Shown in pieces: positions 35,566 to 45,143 of a stretch of DNA of 48,477 nt. The position numbers and the translations under genes were made by a program. The DNA lies in the NCBI GenBank assembly GCA_021803205.1, contig JAJZMB010000092.1, forward strand, positions 1-48,477, written 5' to 3'. The notes under the pieces were generated by a model. That model was given only the letters and a program-made list of their open reading frames with translations. It was not told the origin of the DNA and made no database searches. The stretch comes from Bacillota bacterium. Its GTDB lineage: Bacteria; Bacillota; Sulfobacillia; RBS10-35; JAJYVN01. Position 1 is the first letter of the stretch. The number at the start of each line of letters is the position of its first letter.

Positions 35566-36828
35566 TTACTGCGGACACCGCGCGCCCGCGATGACCCCCA
35601 TATCCGTGCGCCACTGCGCACCCTCGAAGGCCGCCGCAGGAACGGCCGCATAGGCTGCCGCCCTTGCCGCCGCGACGTCCGCACCTCGGCCGACCACGGT
35701 CAACACCCGCCCGCCCGCAGTGTGCCAGGCGCCGTCGTGGGTTGTGGCCGCGTGGAAGACGAGCGCCTCCTCCCCGGCGAGTTGGCCGTCCGGCGCAAGC
35801 CCGGAGATCCCCTGTCCGGTCCGGGGCGCCTGCGGGTAGCCAGGCGCGGCCAGCACCACACCGAAGGCCGCCCCAGTTGCGAATGACACCGTCTCATCCG
35901 CCTCCAGGCACCCGCGCGCCGCCCGCAACCACTGCGGGGCGACGTCCCCCGCAAGAAGGCACAGGAGCGACTGTGCCTCCGGATCCCCGAATCGGCAGTT
36001 GAACTCCAGAACCTTGGGGCCGCCCGCGGTGAGCATGAGACCGGCAAAGAGGAACCCGACGAACGGGCGGCCCTCTGCCGCCATCGCCGATACGGCTGCC
36101 TGCAGGATGCTGCGGATCGCATCCAGATCCTGAGCGGCCACGTCGGGAACCGGGGAAAAGGCGCCCATGCCGCCGGTCATCGGGCCGCGATCGCCGTCCA
36201 GCAACCGTTTGTGGTCCCGCGCCAAACCGTAGAACAGCGCGCGCTGCCCGTCGCAGAGGGCAAACGCAGACACCTCGCGACCGGTGAGGAACTCCTCGAA
36301 GACGACGGGCCCCGCGGCCGACAGGGCGGCCGCCGCCGCCACCGCTTCCTCCCGGTCCTGCGCGACCACCACACCTTTTCCTGACATCAGGCCGTCCGCC
36401 TTGAGCACCGCAGGCAGCGCGCAGGTTCGGGCCCGGGCGAGCACCTCCCCGGGGTCGGCACAGCGCTCCGCAGCCGGCGCCGGAATGCCGTGCCGGTGGC
36501 AAAGCCTCATGGCCCAGGACTTGCTGCCCTCGATCTTTGCGGCGGCGGCCGAGGGACCAAGGACCGCCACCCCGTGCTCGCGCAGGCGGTCGGCGACCCC
36601 GGCGACCAAGGGACCCTCGGGCCCGACCACGACGAGGTCCACCCTCCAAGTCCGGATGAGGCGCAGCAGCGCCGTGGCATCGGTCGGCCCGGCTGGCACG
36701 CACCGAGCGACCGGCGCCATGCCGGGGTTGCCGGGCACCGCCAGGACCTCTTCCACAGAATCGCACCCCTGGAGACGCCAGCACAGGGCGTGCTCGCGGG
36801 CACCGGAACCGATCACCAGGACGCGCAT
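35566..36828 (-). CDS. purD: Phosphoribosylamine-glycine ligase (GAR synthetase)
   Basis: ATP-grasp enzyme making GAR from phosphoribosylamine and glycine (purine step 2). 420 residues: M-R-V-L-V-I-G-S-G-A-R-E-H-A-L at the start, V-V-V-G-P-E-G-P-L-V-A-G, G-P-S-A-A-A-A-K-I-E-G-S-K-S-W, and E-F-N-C-R-F-G-D-P-E-A-Q in the active site. ATG 36828 has GGGGGGAT upstream; an open frame to 36912 is unconserved. It is the last gene of the purine operon, 126 bp after purN. purH, which often lies between them, is missing. Confidence 0.96.
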   Translation of the reverse strand: MRVLVIGSGAREHALCWRLQGCDSVEEVLAVPGNPGMAPVARCVPAGPTDATALLRLIRTWRVDLVVVGPEGPLVAGVADRLREHGVAVLGPSAAAAKIEGSKSWAMRLCHRHGIPAPAAERCADPGEVLARARTCALPAVLKADGLMSGKGVVVAQDREEAVAAAAALSAAGPVVFEEFLTGREVSAFALCDGQRALFYGLARDHKRLLDGDRGPMTGGMGAFSPVPDVAAQDLDAIRSILQAAVSAMAAEGRPFVGFLFAGLMLTAGGPKVLEFNCRFGDPEAQSLLCLLAGDVAPQWLRAARGCLEADETVSFATGAAFGVVLAAPGYPQAPRTGQGISGLAPDGQLAGEEALVFHAATTHDGAWHTAGGRVLTVVGRGADVAAARAAAYAAVPAAAFEGAQWRTDMGVIAGARCPQ

Positions 36829-36954
36829 TCGGGATCCCCCCGCAGATGGAACGGGCATTGGCATATGGATCCACCCGCCGCCATGGCCGCACGGCCCGAC
36901 GCCGCTTTCCAACGCATCTCGAGCGGCGTCGCGGGACGGAGAAGCGCAGTACGG

Positions 36955-37554
36955 TCACCCGATCTCAACACGCCGACCCCGCACTCGGAGGCGACCCGCC
37001 GCAAACAACCGGATAGCCTCGGGCAGCAGGCGCCACTCCACCGCCTGGATGCGCCGGTGGAGCGCCTCCGCATTGTCGTCGGGCTCCACGGGAACCACAT
37101 CCTGCAGGATGATCGGACCCGTATCCGCGCCCTCGTCGACGAAGTGGACGGTGCAGCCGGTCAGCCGCACACCGTAGGCCAGTGCTTGCGCCGGCGCATC
37201 GATGCCGGGAAAGGCCGGCAGCAGGGAAGGATGCACGTTGATGCACCGCCCGGCCCATCGTCCGAGGAAGGCCGGCCCCAGCAGGCGCATGAACCCCGCC
37301 AGCACCACCAGACCTGCCCCGGCTTCCGCGCACGCGGTGGAAATGGCGGCATCGCAGGCGGTCCGGTCATCGAACTCGCGCGGCCGGACGACGTGCGTGG
37401 GGATACCCGCGGCACTCGCCCGCTGCAATGCCCCCGCGGTGGGCCGATCGGAGAGCACCAGGGCGACCTCGGCCGGGATCTCGCCGGAGCGGCAGCCATC
37501 GATCACCGCCTGCAGGTTCGTTCCGGCACCAGAAGCCAGGACCGCGAGTTTCAC
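36955..37554 (-). CDS. purN: Phosphoribosylglycinamide formyltransferase (folate-dependent)
   Basis: Transfers formyl from 10-formyl-THF to GAR (purine step 3). 199 residues; the catalytic trio N106, H108 (I-N-V-H-P-S-L-L-P) and D144 (E-G-A-D-T-G-P) even share the E. coli numbering. The start is GTG 37554, overlapping the purM stop as GTGA and giving the family N-terminus (M)-K-L-A-V-L-A-S-G. Coupled to purM. Confidence 0.96.
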   Translation of the reverse strand: MKLAVLASGAGTNLQAVIDGCRSGEIPAEVALVLSDRPTAGALQRASAAGIPTHVVRPREFDDRTACDAAISTACAEAGAGLVVLAGFMRLLGPAFLGRWAGRCINVHPSLLPAFPGIDAPAQALAYGVRLTGCTVHFVDEGADTGPIILQDVVPVEPDDNAEALHRRIQAVEWRLLPEAIRLFAAGRLRVRGRRVEIG

Positions 37555-38531
37555 GAAAACCACACCTGCCCTGCCCCCGAAACGACAGCGCCGATGCGGC
37601 GCGCGCCAGGGACCAGGGTACAGACGGCGTCCGCCTCGGCGGCGGGTACGATGACGCAGAAGCCCACGCCGAGGTTGAAGACCCGCCGCATCTCCCCTTC
37701 GGAAATGCCGCCCAGATCCCGCAGCCAGTCGAATACCGGGGGACGCGCCCAGGAACCGGACTCCAGCACGGCATCGCAATTGGCGCCCAACGCCCGGTCC
37801 AGGTTGCCGGGCAGCCCGCCGCCGGTGATGTGCGCCATGCCGCGGATGGTCGCGCCCTCGGCCAACAGACGGGCCACATCCCCGCTATAGAGCCGGGAGG
37901 GACGGAGGAGGTCGTCCGCGTGCTCCCGCGGGTCGGTCCCCGTCTCCGTGAGGATCCGCCGCACAAGTGAGAAGCCGTTGGTGTGCAGGCCCGTACTCGG
38001 CACGCCGACCACCACGTCCCCGGGCCGCGGTGATGGCTGTACAAGCCGGTCCCGTGGCACCGTGCCGACCATCGTCCCTGCCAGGTCGTAGGTGCCAGCG
38101 CGATACAGGTCGGGCATCTGCGCGGTCTCCCCACCGATCAGGGCGCAGCCGACCTCTCGGCAGGCGGCGGCGACACCCCCCACAATCTCCAGAACAGCGA
38201 CGGACTCCAGGGAATGGACGGCGAGATAGTCCAGAAAAAACAGCGGCGCGGCCCCGCTGGTACATACGTCGTTGGCCGAGTGCACCACCACGTCGCGCCC
38301 GACCGCCTCGTGGCACCCGCATTCCGCGGCCAGAAGCACCTTGGTCCCCACCGAGTCGGTGCTGGCCACCAGCACCGGCGCCCCCGGACCGTCCCCGAGC
38401 GCGAAGGTCCCCGCGAACAGGCCGACACCGCCGATCACTCCTGGCCGCGACGTGGTCGCGGCCAAAGCCCTGATGTGCCCGATGAGCCCGGCGTGCACGT
38501 CCAGATCGACTCCTGCCTGCTTGTAGTCGGC
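37551..38531 (-). CDS. purM: Phosphoribosylformylglycinamidine cyclo-ligase (AIR synthetase)
   Basis: Closes the imidazole ring (purine step 5). 326 residues with G-G-V-G-L-F-A-G, S-T-D-S-V-G-T-K, H-S-A-N-D-V, I-G-G-E-T-A-Q-M-P and H-I-T-G-G-G-L-P-G-N. I choose TTG 38531 because a strong GGAGGAGG lies 5 nt upstream and the sequence then reads (M)-A-D-Y-K-Q-A-G-V-D as in the family. GTG 38585, overlapping the purF stop, is an alternative; the frame stays open to 38882 over purF. Confidence 0.96.
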   Translation of the reverse strand, partial: ADYKQAGVDLDVHAGLIGHIRALAATTSRPGVIGGVGLFAGTFALGDGPGAPVLVASTDSVGTKVLLAAECGCHEAVGRDVVVHSANDVCTSGAAPLFFLDYLAVHSLESVAVLEIVGGVAAACREVGCALIGGETAQMPDLYRAGTYDLAGTMVGTVPRDRLVQPSPRPGDVVVGVPSTGLHTNGFSLVRRILTETGTDPREHADDLLRPSRLYSGDVARLLAEGATIRGMAHITGGGLPGNLDRALGANCDAVLESGSWARPPVFDWLRDLGGISEGEMRRVFNLGVGFCVIVPAAEADAVCTLVPGARRIGAVVSGAGQVWFS

Positions 38532-38577
38532 CAACTGCGCCTCCTCCTCCCTCGCTTGCAGTGGGGAAACAGCGACC

Positions 38578-40029
38578 TCAGGCACCCTTGCCGCCCCCGC
38601 ACGCGCCGACCAGCGCGTCGCGCGGCTCCACGGGATACCGGCCAGAAAAGCAGGCGTGACAAAATCCCCCACCCCCGGCCGCGTCGGCAACGCCCCCTCC
38701 GGCGGCCGCCATCGCCCCGGGCAGGTCGAGGAAGGACAGGCTGTTGGCGCCCACCACCTGCGCCATGTCCTCCGCCGACCGTCCTGAAGCCAGCAGTTCC
38801 TCCCGCGTCGGGATGTCGATGCCATAGTAGCAGGGGTGCTGGAACGGCGGGGAGGCGACGCGCAGGTGAACTTCGGCCGCACCGGCCCGACGGACCAAGC
38901 CGATCAGATAGCGCGCGGTCGTGCCGCGCACCACCGAGTCCTCGACCAGCACCACCCGCTTGCCGGCCACCACCGCTGGCACGGCGTTCAGCTTCATCCG
39001 CACGGAAACCTCCCGCATACCCTGCGCCGGCTGGATGAAGGTCCGCCCCACGTAGCGGTTCTTGATCAGCCCGAGTTCGAAGGGTATTCTGGCCTCCTCG
39101 GCGTACCCCACGGCCGCCGAAATGCCGGAGTCCGGTACGCCGACAACGGCATCAGCCGCTACGGGGGCTTGCCGCGCCAAGCGCCGGCCCATCTCTTTGC
39201 GCACCAGGTGGACGTTGCGGCCGACCAACTCGCTGTCCGGGCGCGCCAGGTAGATATATTCGAACAGGCAAAGGCGGGGGACGGGTGAGGGCAACAGCCG
39301 CAAAGTGCGCAGGCCGTCAGGCCCGAACTCCACAACCTCCCCGGGCTCCACCTCGCGTAACGCCCGCGCCCCGACGGCATCGAGCGCGCAGGTCTCCGAA
39401 CCGGCGACCAGGGCGCCGTCCACCGTTCCCAGTACCAGAGGGCGGATGCCGTGGGGATCGCGGCAGAGCCAGATCCGGTCGGCGCTCTGCACGGCGAGGC
39501 TGTATGCGCCCTCGATGCGGCCTAGGGCTGACAGCAGGGCGGCAGCCATGTCCGCCTCTCCGGAGCGCGCCATCAGATGCGCCAGGATCTCGGTGTCGGT
39601 GCTGGTCTGGAAGATCGAGCCCTGCGCTTCGCACTCAGCCCGCAGGATGCCGGCGTTGGTGAGATTGCCGTTGTGGGCGATGGCGACGCTGCCTCCGCGG
39701 TAATGCAGTAGCAACGGTTGTGCGTTGCCCAGCGTACTGGCCCCCGTGGTCGAGTACCGGCAGTGTCCGACGGCAGCGACGGGCCGCAGCGCCGCCAGTG
39801 CGTCGAGGTCGCCCGGCCGCAGGGCGTCCCCGACCAAGCCCAGACCGCGGCGTGCCTCCACCAGCCGGCCATCCGCCGCGGCGATGCCCGCTGCCTCCTG
39901 GCCGCGATGCTGCAGGGCGAAGAGGGCATAGTAGGTCAGCCGCACAGGATCAGGATGGCCGTAAACGGCGAACACTCCGCACTTGTGTGCAATGCCGGAC
40001 CCGGCGCCTCGGACGGCCACCCGCGGCAT
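38578..40029 (-). CDS. purF: Amidophosphoribosyltransferase (PRPP amidotransferase)
   Basis: Commits PRPP to purine synthesis. The 483-residue form has the Ntn nucleophile cysteine at C17 (K-C-G-V-F-A-V-Y-G-H), so a 16-residue propeptide must be cleaved as in the Bacillus-type enzyme. The PRPP loop is V-V-L-V-E-D-S-V-V-R-G-T-T. Cysteines expected to hold a [4Fe-4S] cluster are present: R-L-C-L-F-E-Y, H-P-C-Y-Y-G, and F-C-H-A-C-F near the C-terminus. ATG 40029 is chosen; ATG 40191 overlaps the purL stop by one base and would lengthen the propeptide by 54 unconserved residues. Confidence 0.95.
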   Translation of the reverse strand: MPRVAVRGAGSGIAHKCGVFAVYGHPDPVRLTYYALFALQHRGQEAAGIAAADGRLVEARRGLGLVGDALRPGDLDALAALRPVAAVGHCRYSTTGASTLGNAQPLLLHYRGGSVAIAHNGNLTNAGILRAECEAQGSIFQTSTDTEILAHLMARSGEADMAAALLSALGRIEGAYSLAVQSADRIWLCRDPHGIRPLVLGTVDGALVAGSETCALDAVGARALREVEPGEVVEFGPDGLRTLRLLPSPVPRLCLFEYIYLARPDSELVGRNVHLVRKEMGRRLARQAPVAADAVVGVPDSGISAAVGYAEEARIPFELGLIKNRYVGRTFIQPAQGMREVSVRMKLNAVPAVVAGKRVVLVEDSVVRGTTARYLIGLVRRAGAAEVHLRVASPPFQHPCYYGIDIPTREELLASGRSAEDMAQVVGANSLSFLDLPGAMAAAGGGVADAAGGGGFCHACFSGRYPVEPRDALVGACGGGKGA

Positions 40030-40190
40030 GGCGGGGGCTGCCTCGGTGCACGATCGGACGGCGGCCGCCCCCGCCGCGGCCGGGCACCGGGTCGGAACCG
40101 GCCCCGCGACAGCCTCTCCGGCAGCAACCGGCACGCACCGCGGCTCCTGCGCACCATTGGCCCGTCTGTACACGCCCCGCCTATCGGGCA

Positions 40191-42500
40191 TCAATCCAGG
40201 CATCGCGGCAAGGCCTCCTCCCAAGCGGCCAAATCGTCGGGTCCCAGCCGCATCAGGGGCTTACCGCCGACCGAGATGCGCACAACGCCGTCGCCCGTCG
40301 TTGACCCGAGGCGGCGGCAGGCAAGGCCGAGGCCCGCGCACGCCGCCTGGAGTTCGGCGCCGTCCTCTGCCGTCACCAGTACCCGCCCCGGTCCCTCACC
40401 GAACAGGAGGTTGTCCAGACGGGCCGCCGGACCGCGACCCCGAGGGCGCGGTAGATCCACTGCCAGGCCCAGCCCGCGCGTCCGGGCAGTTCCCACGATC
40501 TCGACCAGGGCCGTGACCAATCCGCCGTCGGCCACATCGTGCGCGGAAGCCAGTTCCGCGGCCCCGCCGCTCAGGAGCGCGACCAGGGCCCTCTCGGTTC
40601 CCCACTGGGGCCGCAGTGGCGCCCCGGCACACAGGTCCCAGCGCATGTCCTGGTATTCGGAGCCGTCCAGGCGAGCGCGCCCGAGGGGGCCAAGGCACCA
40701 GACCCCGTGTCCGGCGGCCGTGGCCCCGCTGCCACGCGCGCCTCCCGCTTCCGCCAGCAGGCCCAACATGCCAATCGCGGGCGTGGGGTAGATGCTCCGC
40801 CCGCCGGTCTCATTGTAAAAGCTGACATTGCCGCCGGTCACGGGGATGCCGAGACGCCGGCAGGCGGCAGCAAGGCCGTCGATAGTACGGATGAAGGCTC
40901 CCATGACCTCCGGGCGCTCTGGGCTGCCAAAGTTCAGGCAGTTGGTCAGGCCGAGGGGCCGCCCGCCGGCGCAGGCGACGTTACGTGCCCCCTCCGCGAC
41001 CAGGAGCGCGGCCCCGCCATACGGGTCAAGGGCCGGGAGACGGCCCCCCATGTCCAGGGAGAGGGCGATGCCCTGGCCACTCGGCCGGTGACGCAACACC
41101 GCGGCGTCCCCCGCGCCGGGGGAGAGGACGGTGTTCGTCTGCACCTGATGGTCATACTGGCGGTAGAGCCAGCGCTTCGCGGCCAAGGTGGGCCGCCGGA
41201 GGAGCTCGACCGCGGCCGACCGCGCCTCCTCCGGCGTGAGATCGGCATGCCGCGCGGGGTCAGGGCTCCACGGGACCGGCGGCGCCGGTAGGCGGGCCGG
41301 CCGGCGATACTTCGGGGCGCCGTGGCTGAGGTGCCGCGCCGGCACGTCGGCCTCAAGTCGTCCGCCCTTCACCACCCGCAATCGCCCGTCGTCCGTGACG
41401 GTGCCGATCCGGGCCGCATCCAGACCCCACCGGCGGCAGACGCCCAGGAGGTAGGCCTCGTCCTCCGGTGCGGCGACCAGCAGCATCCGCTCCTGCGATT
41501 CCGACAACATGATCTCATACGCGGACATCCCTGGCTCACGGCAGGGGACGCGGTCGAGGTCCAGGAGGATGCCGGTCCCCGCTCGTCCGGCGGTCTCAGA
41601 AGCGGCCGAGGTGATTCCGGCGGCGCCGAGGTCGCTCTGACCCCGCAGACGCCCCGAGGCTGCCAGTTCAAGGCAGGCTTCGATCAGGAGTTTGCCGACG
41701 AAAGGATCGCCCACCTGGACGGCGGGCCGCAATTCAGCCGCGCTCTCGCGAAAACTCTGCGAGGCGAGGAGGCTTGCCCCGTGGATGCCGTCGCGGCCCG
41801 TGCGATTGCCGATGAGGAAGACGCCGTTGCCCGGACCGGGGGCGGCGCCGCGTTGGAGGTACTCCCACTCAAGATAGCCGACGCACATCACATTGACCAG
41901 GGGGTTGTCGGCGTAAACGGGATCGAAGGTGGTCTCGCCGCCGACCGTGGGAACCCCGGTGCAGTTGCCGTAGTGGCCGATGCCCTGTGTCACACCCACC
42001 GCCAGTTGGCGGTTGCGCGCCGCGTCGGGCGGGCCGAAGCGCAGGCCGTCCAGCAGGGCCACCGGCCGGGCGCCCATGGTGAAGATGTCCCGCAGTATGC
42101 CGCCGACACCGGTGGCGGCGCCCTGGAAGGGCTCGACCGCGGAGGGATGATTGTGTGACTCCATCCGCAGCGCAACTGCGTGACCGCCGCCCAGGTCCAG
42201 CACCCCCGCGTTCTCCCCGGGCCCGACCAGCACCTGGGGGGCGCCGCTGGGCAGTCGCCCGAGGTAGGCGCGCGACGACTTGTACGAGCAGTGCTCCGAC
42301 CACATCGCCCCGAAAAGCCCGAGTTCAACGTCATTGGGCTCCCGGCCGAGCCGCGCGGTGATGTCGCGGTATTCGTCTGCCTGCAGGCCCACCGCCTCCC
42401 AGCGCGGAGGGCTGGGGACGGCAACGGTGTGGCCGGCGCTGCCGCTCCGTGGTGCACGCGGCGGCTCACTCGGTCTCAAGGACCTCCCCCGCTCAGCCAC
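40191..42500 (-). CDS. purL: Phosphoribosylformylglycinamidine synthase subunit PurL (small type)
   Basis: ATP-dependent synthetase subunit of FGAM synthase (purine step 4); it works with PurQ, which supplies ammonia, and PurS. 769 residues: E-L-G-L-F-G-A-M-W-S-E-H-C-S-Y-K-S-S, the catalytic S-H-N-H-P-S-A-V-E-P, G-G-V/G-I-L-R-D, and G-G-N-V-S-F-Y-N-E-T in the second half. GTG 42500 overlaps the purQ stop and has GGTGGGGGCG 7 nt upstream; TTG 42479, hard against GGGGAGG, is possible. The long frame to 42587 is not conserved. Confidence 0.96.
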   Translation of the reverse strand: MAERGRSLRPSEPPRAPRSGSAGHTVAVPSPPRWEAVGLQADEYRDITARLGREPNDVELGLFGAMWSEHCSYKSSRAYLGRLPSGAPQVLVGPGENAGVLDLGGGHAVALRMESHNHPSAVEPFQGAATGVGGILRDIFTMGARPVALLDGLRFGPPDAARNRQLAVGVTQGIGHYGNCTGVPTVGGETTFDPVYADNPLVNVMCVGYLEWEYLQRGAAPGPGNGVFLIGNRTGRDGIHGASLLASQSFRESAAELRPAVQVGDPFVGKLLIEACLELAASGRLRGQSDLGAAGITSAASETAGRAGTGILLDLDRVPCREPGMSAYEIMLSESQERMLLVAAPEDEAYLLGVCRRWGLDAARIGTVTDDGRLRVVKGGRLEADVPARHLSHGAPKYRRPARLPAPPVPWSPDPARHADLTPEEARSAAVELLRRPTLAAKRWLYRQYDHQVQTNTVLSPGAGDAAVLRHRPSGQGIALSLDMGGRLPALDPYGGAALLVAEGARNVACAGGRPLGLTNCLNFGSPERPEVMGAFIRTIDGLAAACRRLGIPVTGGNVSFYNETGGRSIYPTPAIGMLGLLAEAGGARGSGATAAGHGVWCLGPLGRARLDGSEYQDMRWDLCAGAPLRPQWGTERALVALLSGGAAELASAHDVADGGLVTALVEIVGTARTRGLGLAVDLPRPRGRGPAARLDNLLFGEGPGRVLVTAEDGAELQAACAGLGLACRRLGSTTGDGVVRISVGGKPLMRLGPDDLAAWEEALPRCLD

Positions 42501-43203
42501 TGGCCGTCGCCCCCACCCCGAGAACCCGCAGTGCCGAGCGCAGGATCGCCGCACCGTCTGTGCCGCCGAGGAGCGCCTCCGCGGCACGTTCCGGATGGGG
42601 CATCAGGCCCACCACGTTGCCCGCCGGGTTGCAGATACCGGCGATGTCGTCCGCCGATCCGTTGGGATTGGCGCCGGTGCCGGTTCGGCCACCGGCATCG
42701 CAGTACCGGAATACCACCCCGCCCCGGACGCGCAGGGCATCCAATTCCTCCGCCGGCAACCAGTAGCAACCGTCCCCGTGGGCGATCGGCAGGCTCAGGA
42801 CCTCGCCCGGTCGGCAGGCGCCGGTCCAGGCGGTGCCGGTGTTCTCTACCCGGATGCGAACTGTCTCGCAGCGAAAGGTCAGCCCCTGATTGCGCCCCAA
42901 GGCGCCCGGCAGGAGACCGGACTCACACAGGATCTGGAATCCGTTGCAGATGCCGAGCACCGGCACACCGCGAGAGGCGGCGGCCACAACCGCCCGCATC
43001 GCTGGCGAGAAGCGGCAGAGCGCTCCGCAGCGCAGGTAATCCCCGTGCGCGAAGCCACCCGGCAGGATGATCGCCTCCGCCCCTGACAGATCCGCGGTCT
43101 CATGCCAAATGCGCTCTGCGGTGCCGCCCGTGGTCTGTTCCCAGGCCAGGGCCGCGTCTACGTCGCAGTTGCTTCCCGGAAACACGATCACCGCAGCCCG
43201 CAT
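42493..43203 (-). CDS. purQ: Phosphoribosylformylglycinamidine synthase subunit PurQ
   Basis: Class-I glutamine amidotransferase that feeds ammonia to PurL. 236 residues: F-P-G-S-N-C-D near the start, catalytic C86 in G-I-C-N-G-F-Q, and the H/E pair in M-P-H-P-E-R near the C-terminus. ATG 43203 follows GGGGGAT. It overlaps purL. About 163 bp separate it from purS; that gap holds a hairpin at 43262-43279. Confidence 0.96.
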   Translation of the reverse strand: MRAAVIVFPGSNCDVDAALAWEQTTGGTAERIWHETADLSGAEAIILPGGFAHGDYLRCGALCRFSPAMRAVVAAASRGVPVLGICNGFQILCESGLLPGALGRNQGLTFRCETVRIRVENTGTAWTGACRPGEVLSLPIAHGDGCYWLPAEELDALRVRGGVVFRYCDAGGRTGTGANPNGSADDIAGICNPAGNVVGLMPHPERAAEALLGGTDGAAILRSALRVLGVGATASG

Positions 43204-43261
43204 GCCATATCCCCCTGCCGGCCGCCACCAAATTCCCCATCTTTGCCACCCCACGCGGCGG

Positions 43262-43279
43262 GGCCTCTTGCGCGAGGCC
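43262..43279 (-). other. 6-bp hairpin in purS-purQ gap
   Basis: GGCCTC and GAGGCC pair around a 6-nt loop in the 163-bp spacer, which otherwise shows nothing coding. It may stabilise a processed purS end. Confidence 0.3.
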
Positions 43280-43366
43280 AGCGCATCCCGGCAAGGACGT
43301 ACAACAGACCCGGGGTGGACACCCTTCGCTTCCTGCCCGTCCGGGCGCTCGGCCCCGGCACATCTA

Positions 43367-43624
43367 TCACGAGGCGGCCACGACGTCAAACGAGAATGTT
43401 TCCATCACCGGATTCGCCAGCAGTTCGCGGCACATGCGTTCCACCTCGGCCCGGGCCGCCGCGGCGTCCGCGGCTTCGAGACGCACACGCAGGTGCTTAC
43501 CCACACGCACATCCGTCACACCGGCATGGCCGAGGGCGCGCAGCCCCTTTCCCACCGCCTGGCCCTGCGGGTCGAGGGCCCCCGGTTTCAGGTGCACTTC
43601 GATCGCCGCCAAGAAGGCCGGCAC
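43367..43624 (-). CDS. purS: Phosphoribosylformylglycinamidine synthase subunit PurS
   Basis: Small 85-residue subunit that bridges PurL and PurQ in Gram-positive-type FGAM synthase. Signature features: I-E-V-H-L-K-P-G-A-L-D-P-Q-G, G-V-T-D-V-R-V-G-K, and C-terminal N-P-V-M-E-T-F-S-F-D-V. It starts at GTG 43624. About 208 bp of gene-free DNA separate it from purB, where purC usually lies; no purC remnant is seen. Confidence 0.95.
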   Translation of the reverse strand: MPAFLAAIEVHLKPGALDPQGQAVGKGLRALGHAGVTDVRVGKHLRVRLEAADAAAARAEVERMCRELLANPVMETFSFDVVAAS

Positions 43625-43832
43625 GCGCTACCCCTCCCCCGTCTCCACGCGCCTCACTCGAACGGCTCTGTCAGCCGGTTTTCTCCACCCCACCGGACCC
43701 CGACACCCCCGCGGCGACCTGGGGCCTGAGGCACCTGGAGGGATCAAGCCGAAAGCCCGGGGCACTTGAATGGCCCAAACCGAAGCGGCATTGGAACAAT
43801 GGCCGCGTCCGGGAAGACCCCGGCCAGGCCAC

Positions 43833-45143
43833 CTACTCGCGGCCTGTCAACCCCAGGCGGGCCAGGATCGCGGGAATATACCGCAACTGTTGCCCAAGGT
43901 CGAAGCAGGCGGCCAATTCCCTCTGCGGCAAGACCGCGGCGAGGGCGGGATCGGCCTCCAGCCGCGCACGGAACGACGGTCCGTCCGGCTCCTGCCATGC
44001 AGCGAGCGCATGCTGCTGCACCAGGCGGTAGGCCTCTTCCCGCCCCATGCCGGCGCCGATGAGGCCAAGCAGCACCTGGCCCGAGGCCCACAGCCCCCGG
44101 GTAAGCTCAAGGTTCGCCTCCATGGCCTCGGGATAGACATGCAGGTCGGCGATGATACCCCGGCAGAGATCCAACATGTAGTCCAGGGCCAGGGCGGCGT
44201 CGGGGAGGATAATCCGCTCGACCGAGGAGTGGGAGATATCCCGCTCGTGCCAGAGCGCCTGGTCCTGTAATGCCACGGCTGCGTATCCCCGCAGGAGCCG
44301 CGCCAAGCCGGAAATCCGCTCGCATTTCTCGGGATTGCGCTTGTGGGGCATCGAGCTCGATCCCTTCTGCCCGGTGCGGAAGGGCTCCTCCACCTCGCGG
44401 ATCTCGGTGCGCTGCAATCCCCGGATCTCGGTGGCGATGTAGTCACAACTCCCACCGACGACAGCCAGGGAGCAGACCCACGCGGCGTGGCGGTCCCTCG
44501 GCACAATCTGTGTGGCCCCCTCCGCCGGCGAAAGCCCGAGGCGCTCGCAAACGAAGGCTTCCACCCGGGGATCGCAGCCGGCATACGTCCCGACCGGCCC
44601 GGAGATCTTGCCCACCCCGACCTCCTGCCGCGCCGCCTGCAGCCGGCGCCGCCCACGGCTGAGCTCGGCATGCCAGCGTGCCAGCTTCAACCCAAAGCTG
44701 ATCGGCTCCGCGTGTACACCGTGCGTGCGGCCGATCTCGGGCTGATCAGCGAAACGGACGGCCTTCGGCCCCAACACCCCAAGCACCGCGTCGATGTCGG
44801 CGATCAGGAGGTCGGTCGCTGCCGTCAACTGCCAGCAGAGGGCGGTGTCCACCACATCGTTGCTGGTGAGGCCGAAATGCAGCCAGCGGCCGGCAGGGCC
44901 CGCGGTCTCGGCGACTGCCTGCACAAACGATGCCAGGTCGTGGCCGGTATGCGCCTCCAGCTCTGCGACGCGTGCGCGGTCCAGGCGCGCTCCGGCGCGC
45001 AGCGCAGCGGCATCCTCTGCCGGGATGCGGCCGATGGCCGCCCACCCCTCGACGGCGAGCAGTTCCACCTCCAACCACCGGCGCAGTCGCTCCGCCTCAT
45101 CCCACAGCGCACTCATCTCCGGGCGGCTGTACCGCGCAATCAT
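43833..45143 (-). CDS. purB: Adenylosuccinate lyase
   Basis: Cleaves SAICAR and adenylosuccinate (purine step 8 and AMP synthesis). 436 residues: M-I-A-R-Y-S-R-P-E-M, F-G-L-T-S-N-D-V-V-D-T, R-T-H-G-V-H-A-E-P and the fumarase/ASL signature G-S-S-S-M-P-H-K-R-N-P. ATG 45143 has GGAGGGGGG 7 nt upstream; the frame is open to 45248. It is the first gene after the PurBox pair at 45466-45507. Confidence 0.96.
   Translation of the reverse strand: MIARYSRPEMSALWDEAERLRRWLEVELLAVEGWAAIGRIPAEDAAALRAGARLDRARVAELEAHTGHDLASFVQAVAETAGPAGRWLHFGLTSNDVVDTALCWQLTAATDLLIADIDAVLGVLGPKAVRFADQPEIGRTHGVHAEPISFGLKLARWHAELSRGRRRLQAARQEVGVGKISGPVGTYAGCDPRVEAFVCERLGLSPAEGATQIVPRDRHAAWVCSLAVVGGSCDYIATEIRGLQRTEIREVEEPFRTGQKGSSSMPHKRNPEKCERISGLARLLRGYAAVALQDQALWHERDISHSSVERIILPDAALALDYMLDLCRGIIADLHVYPEAMEANLELTRGLWASGQVLLGLIGAGMGREEAYRLVQQHALAAWQEPDGPSFRARLEADPALAAVLPQRELAACFDLGQQLRYIPAILARLGLTGRE

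Noticed and set aside
38532..38882. N-terminally extended PurM inside purF
   Set aside because: The frame is open only because of high G+C; family length and a strong Shine-Dalgarno support TTG 38531.
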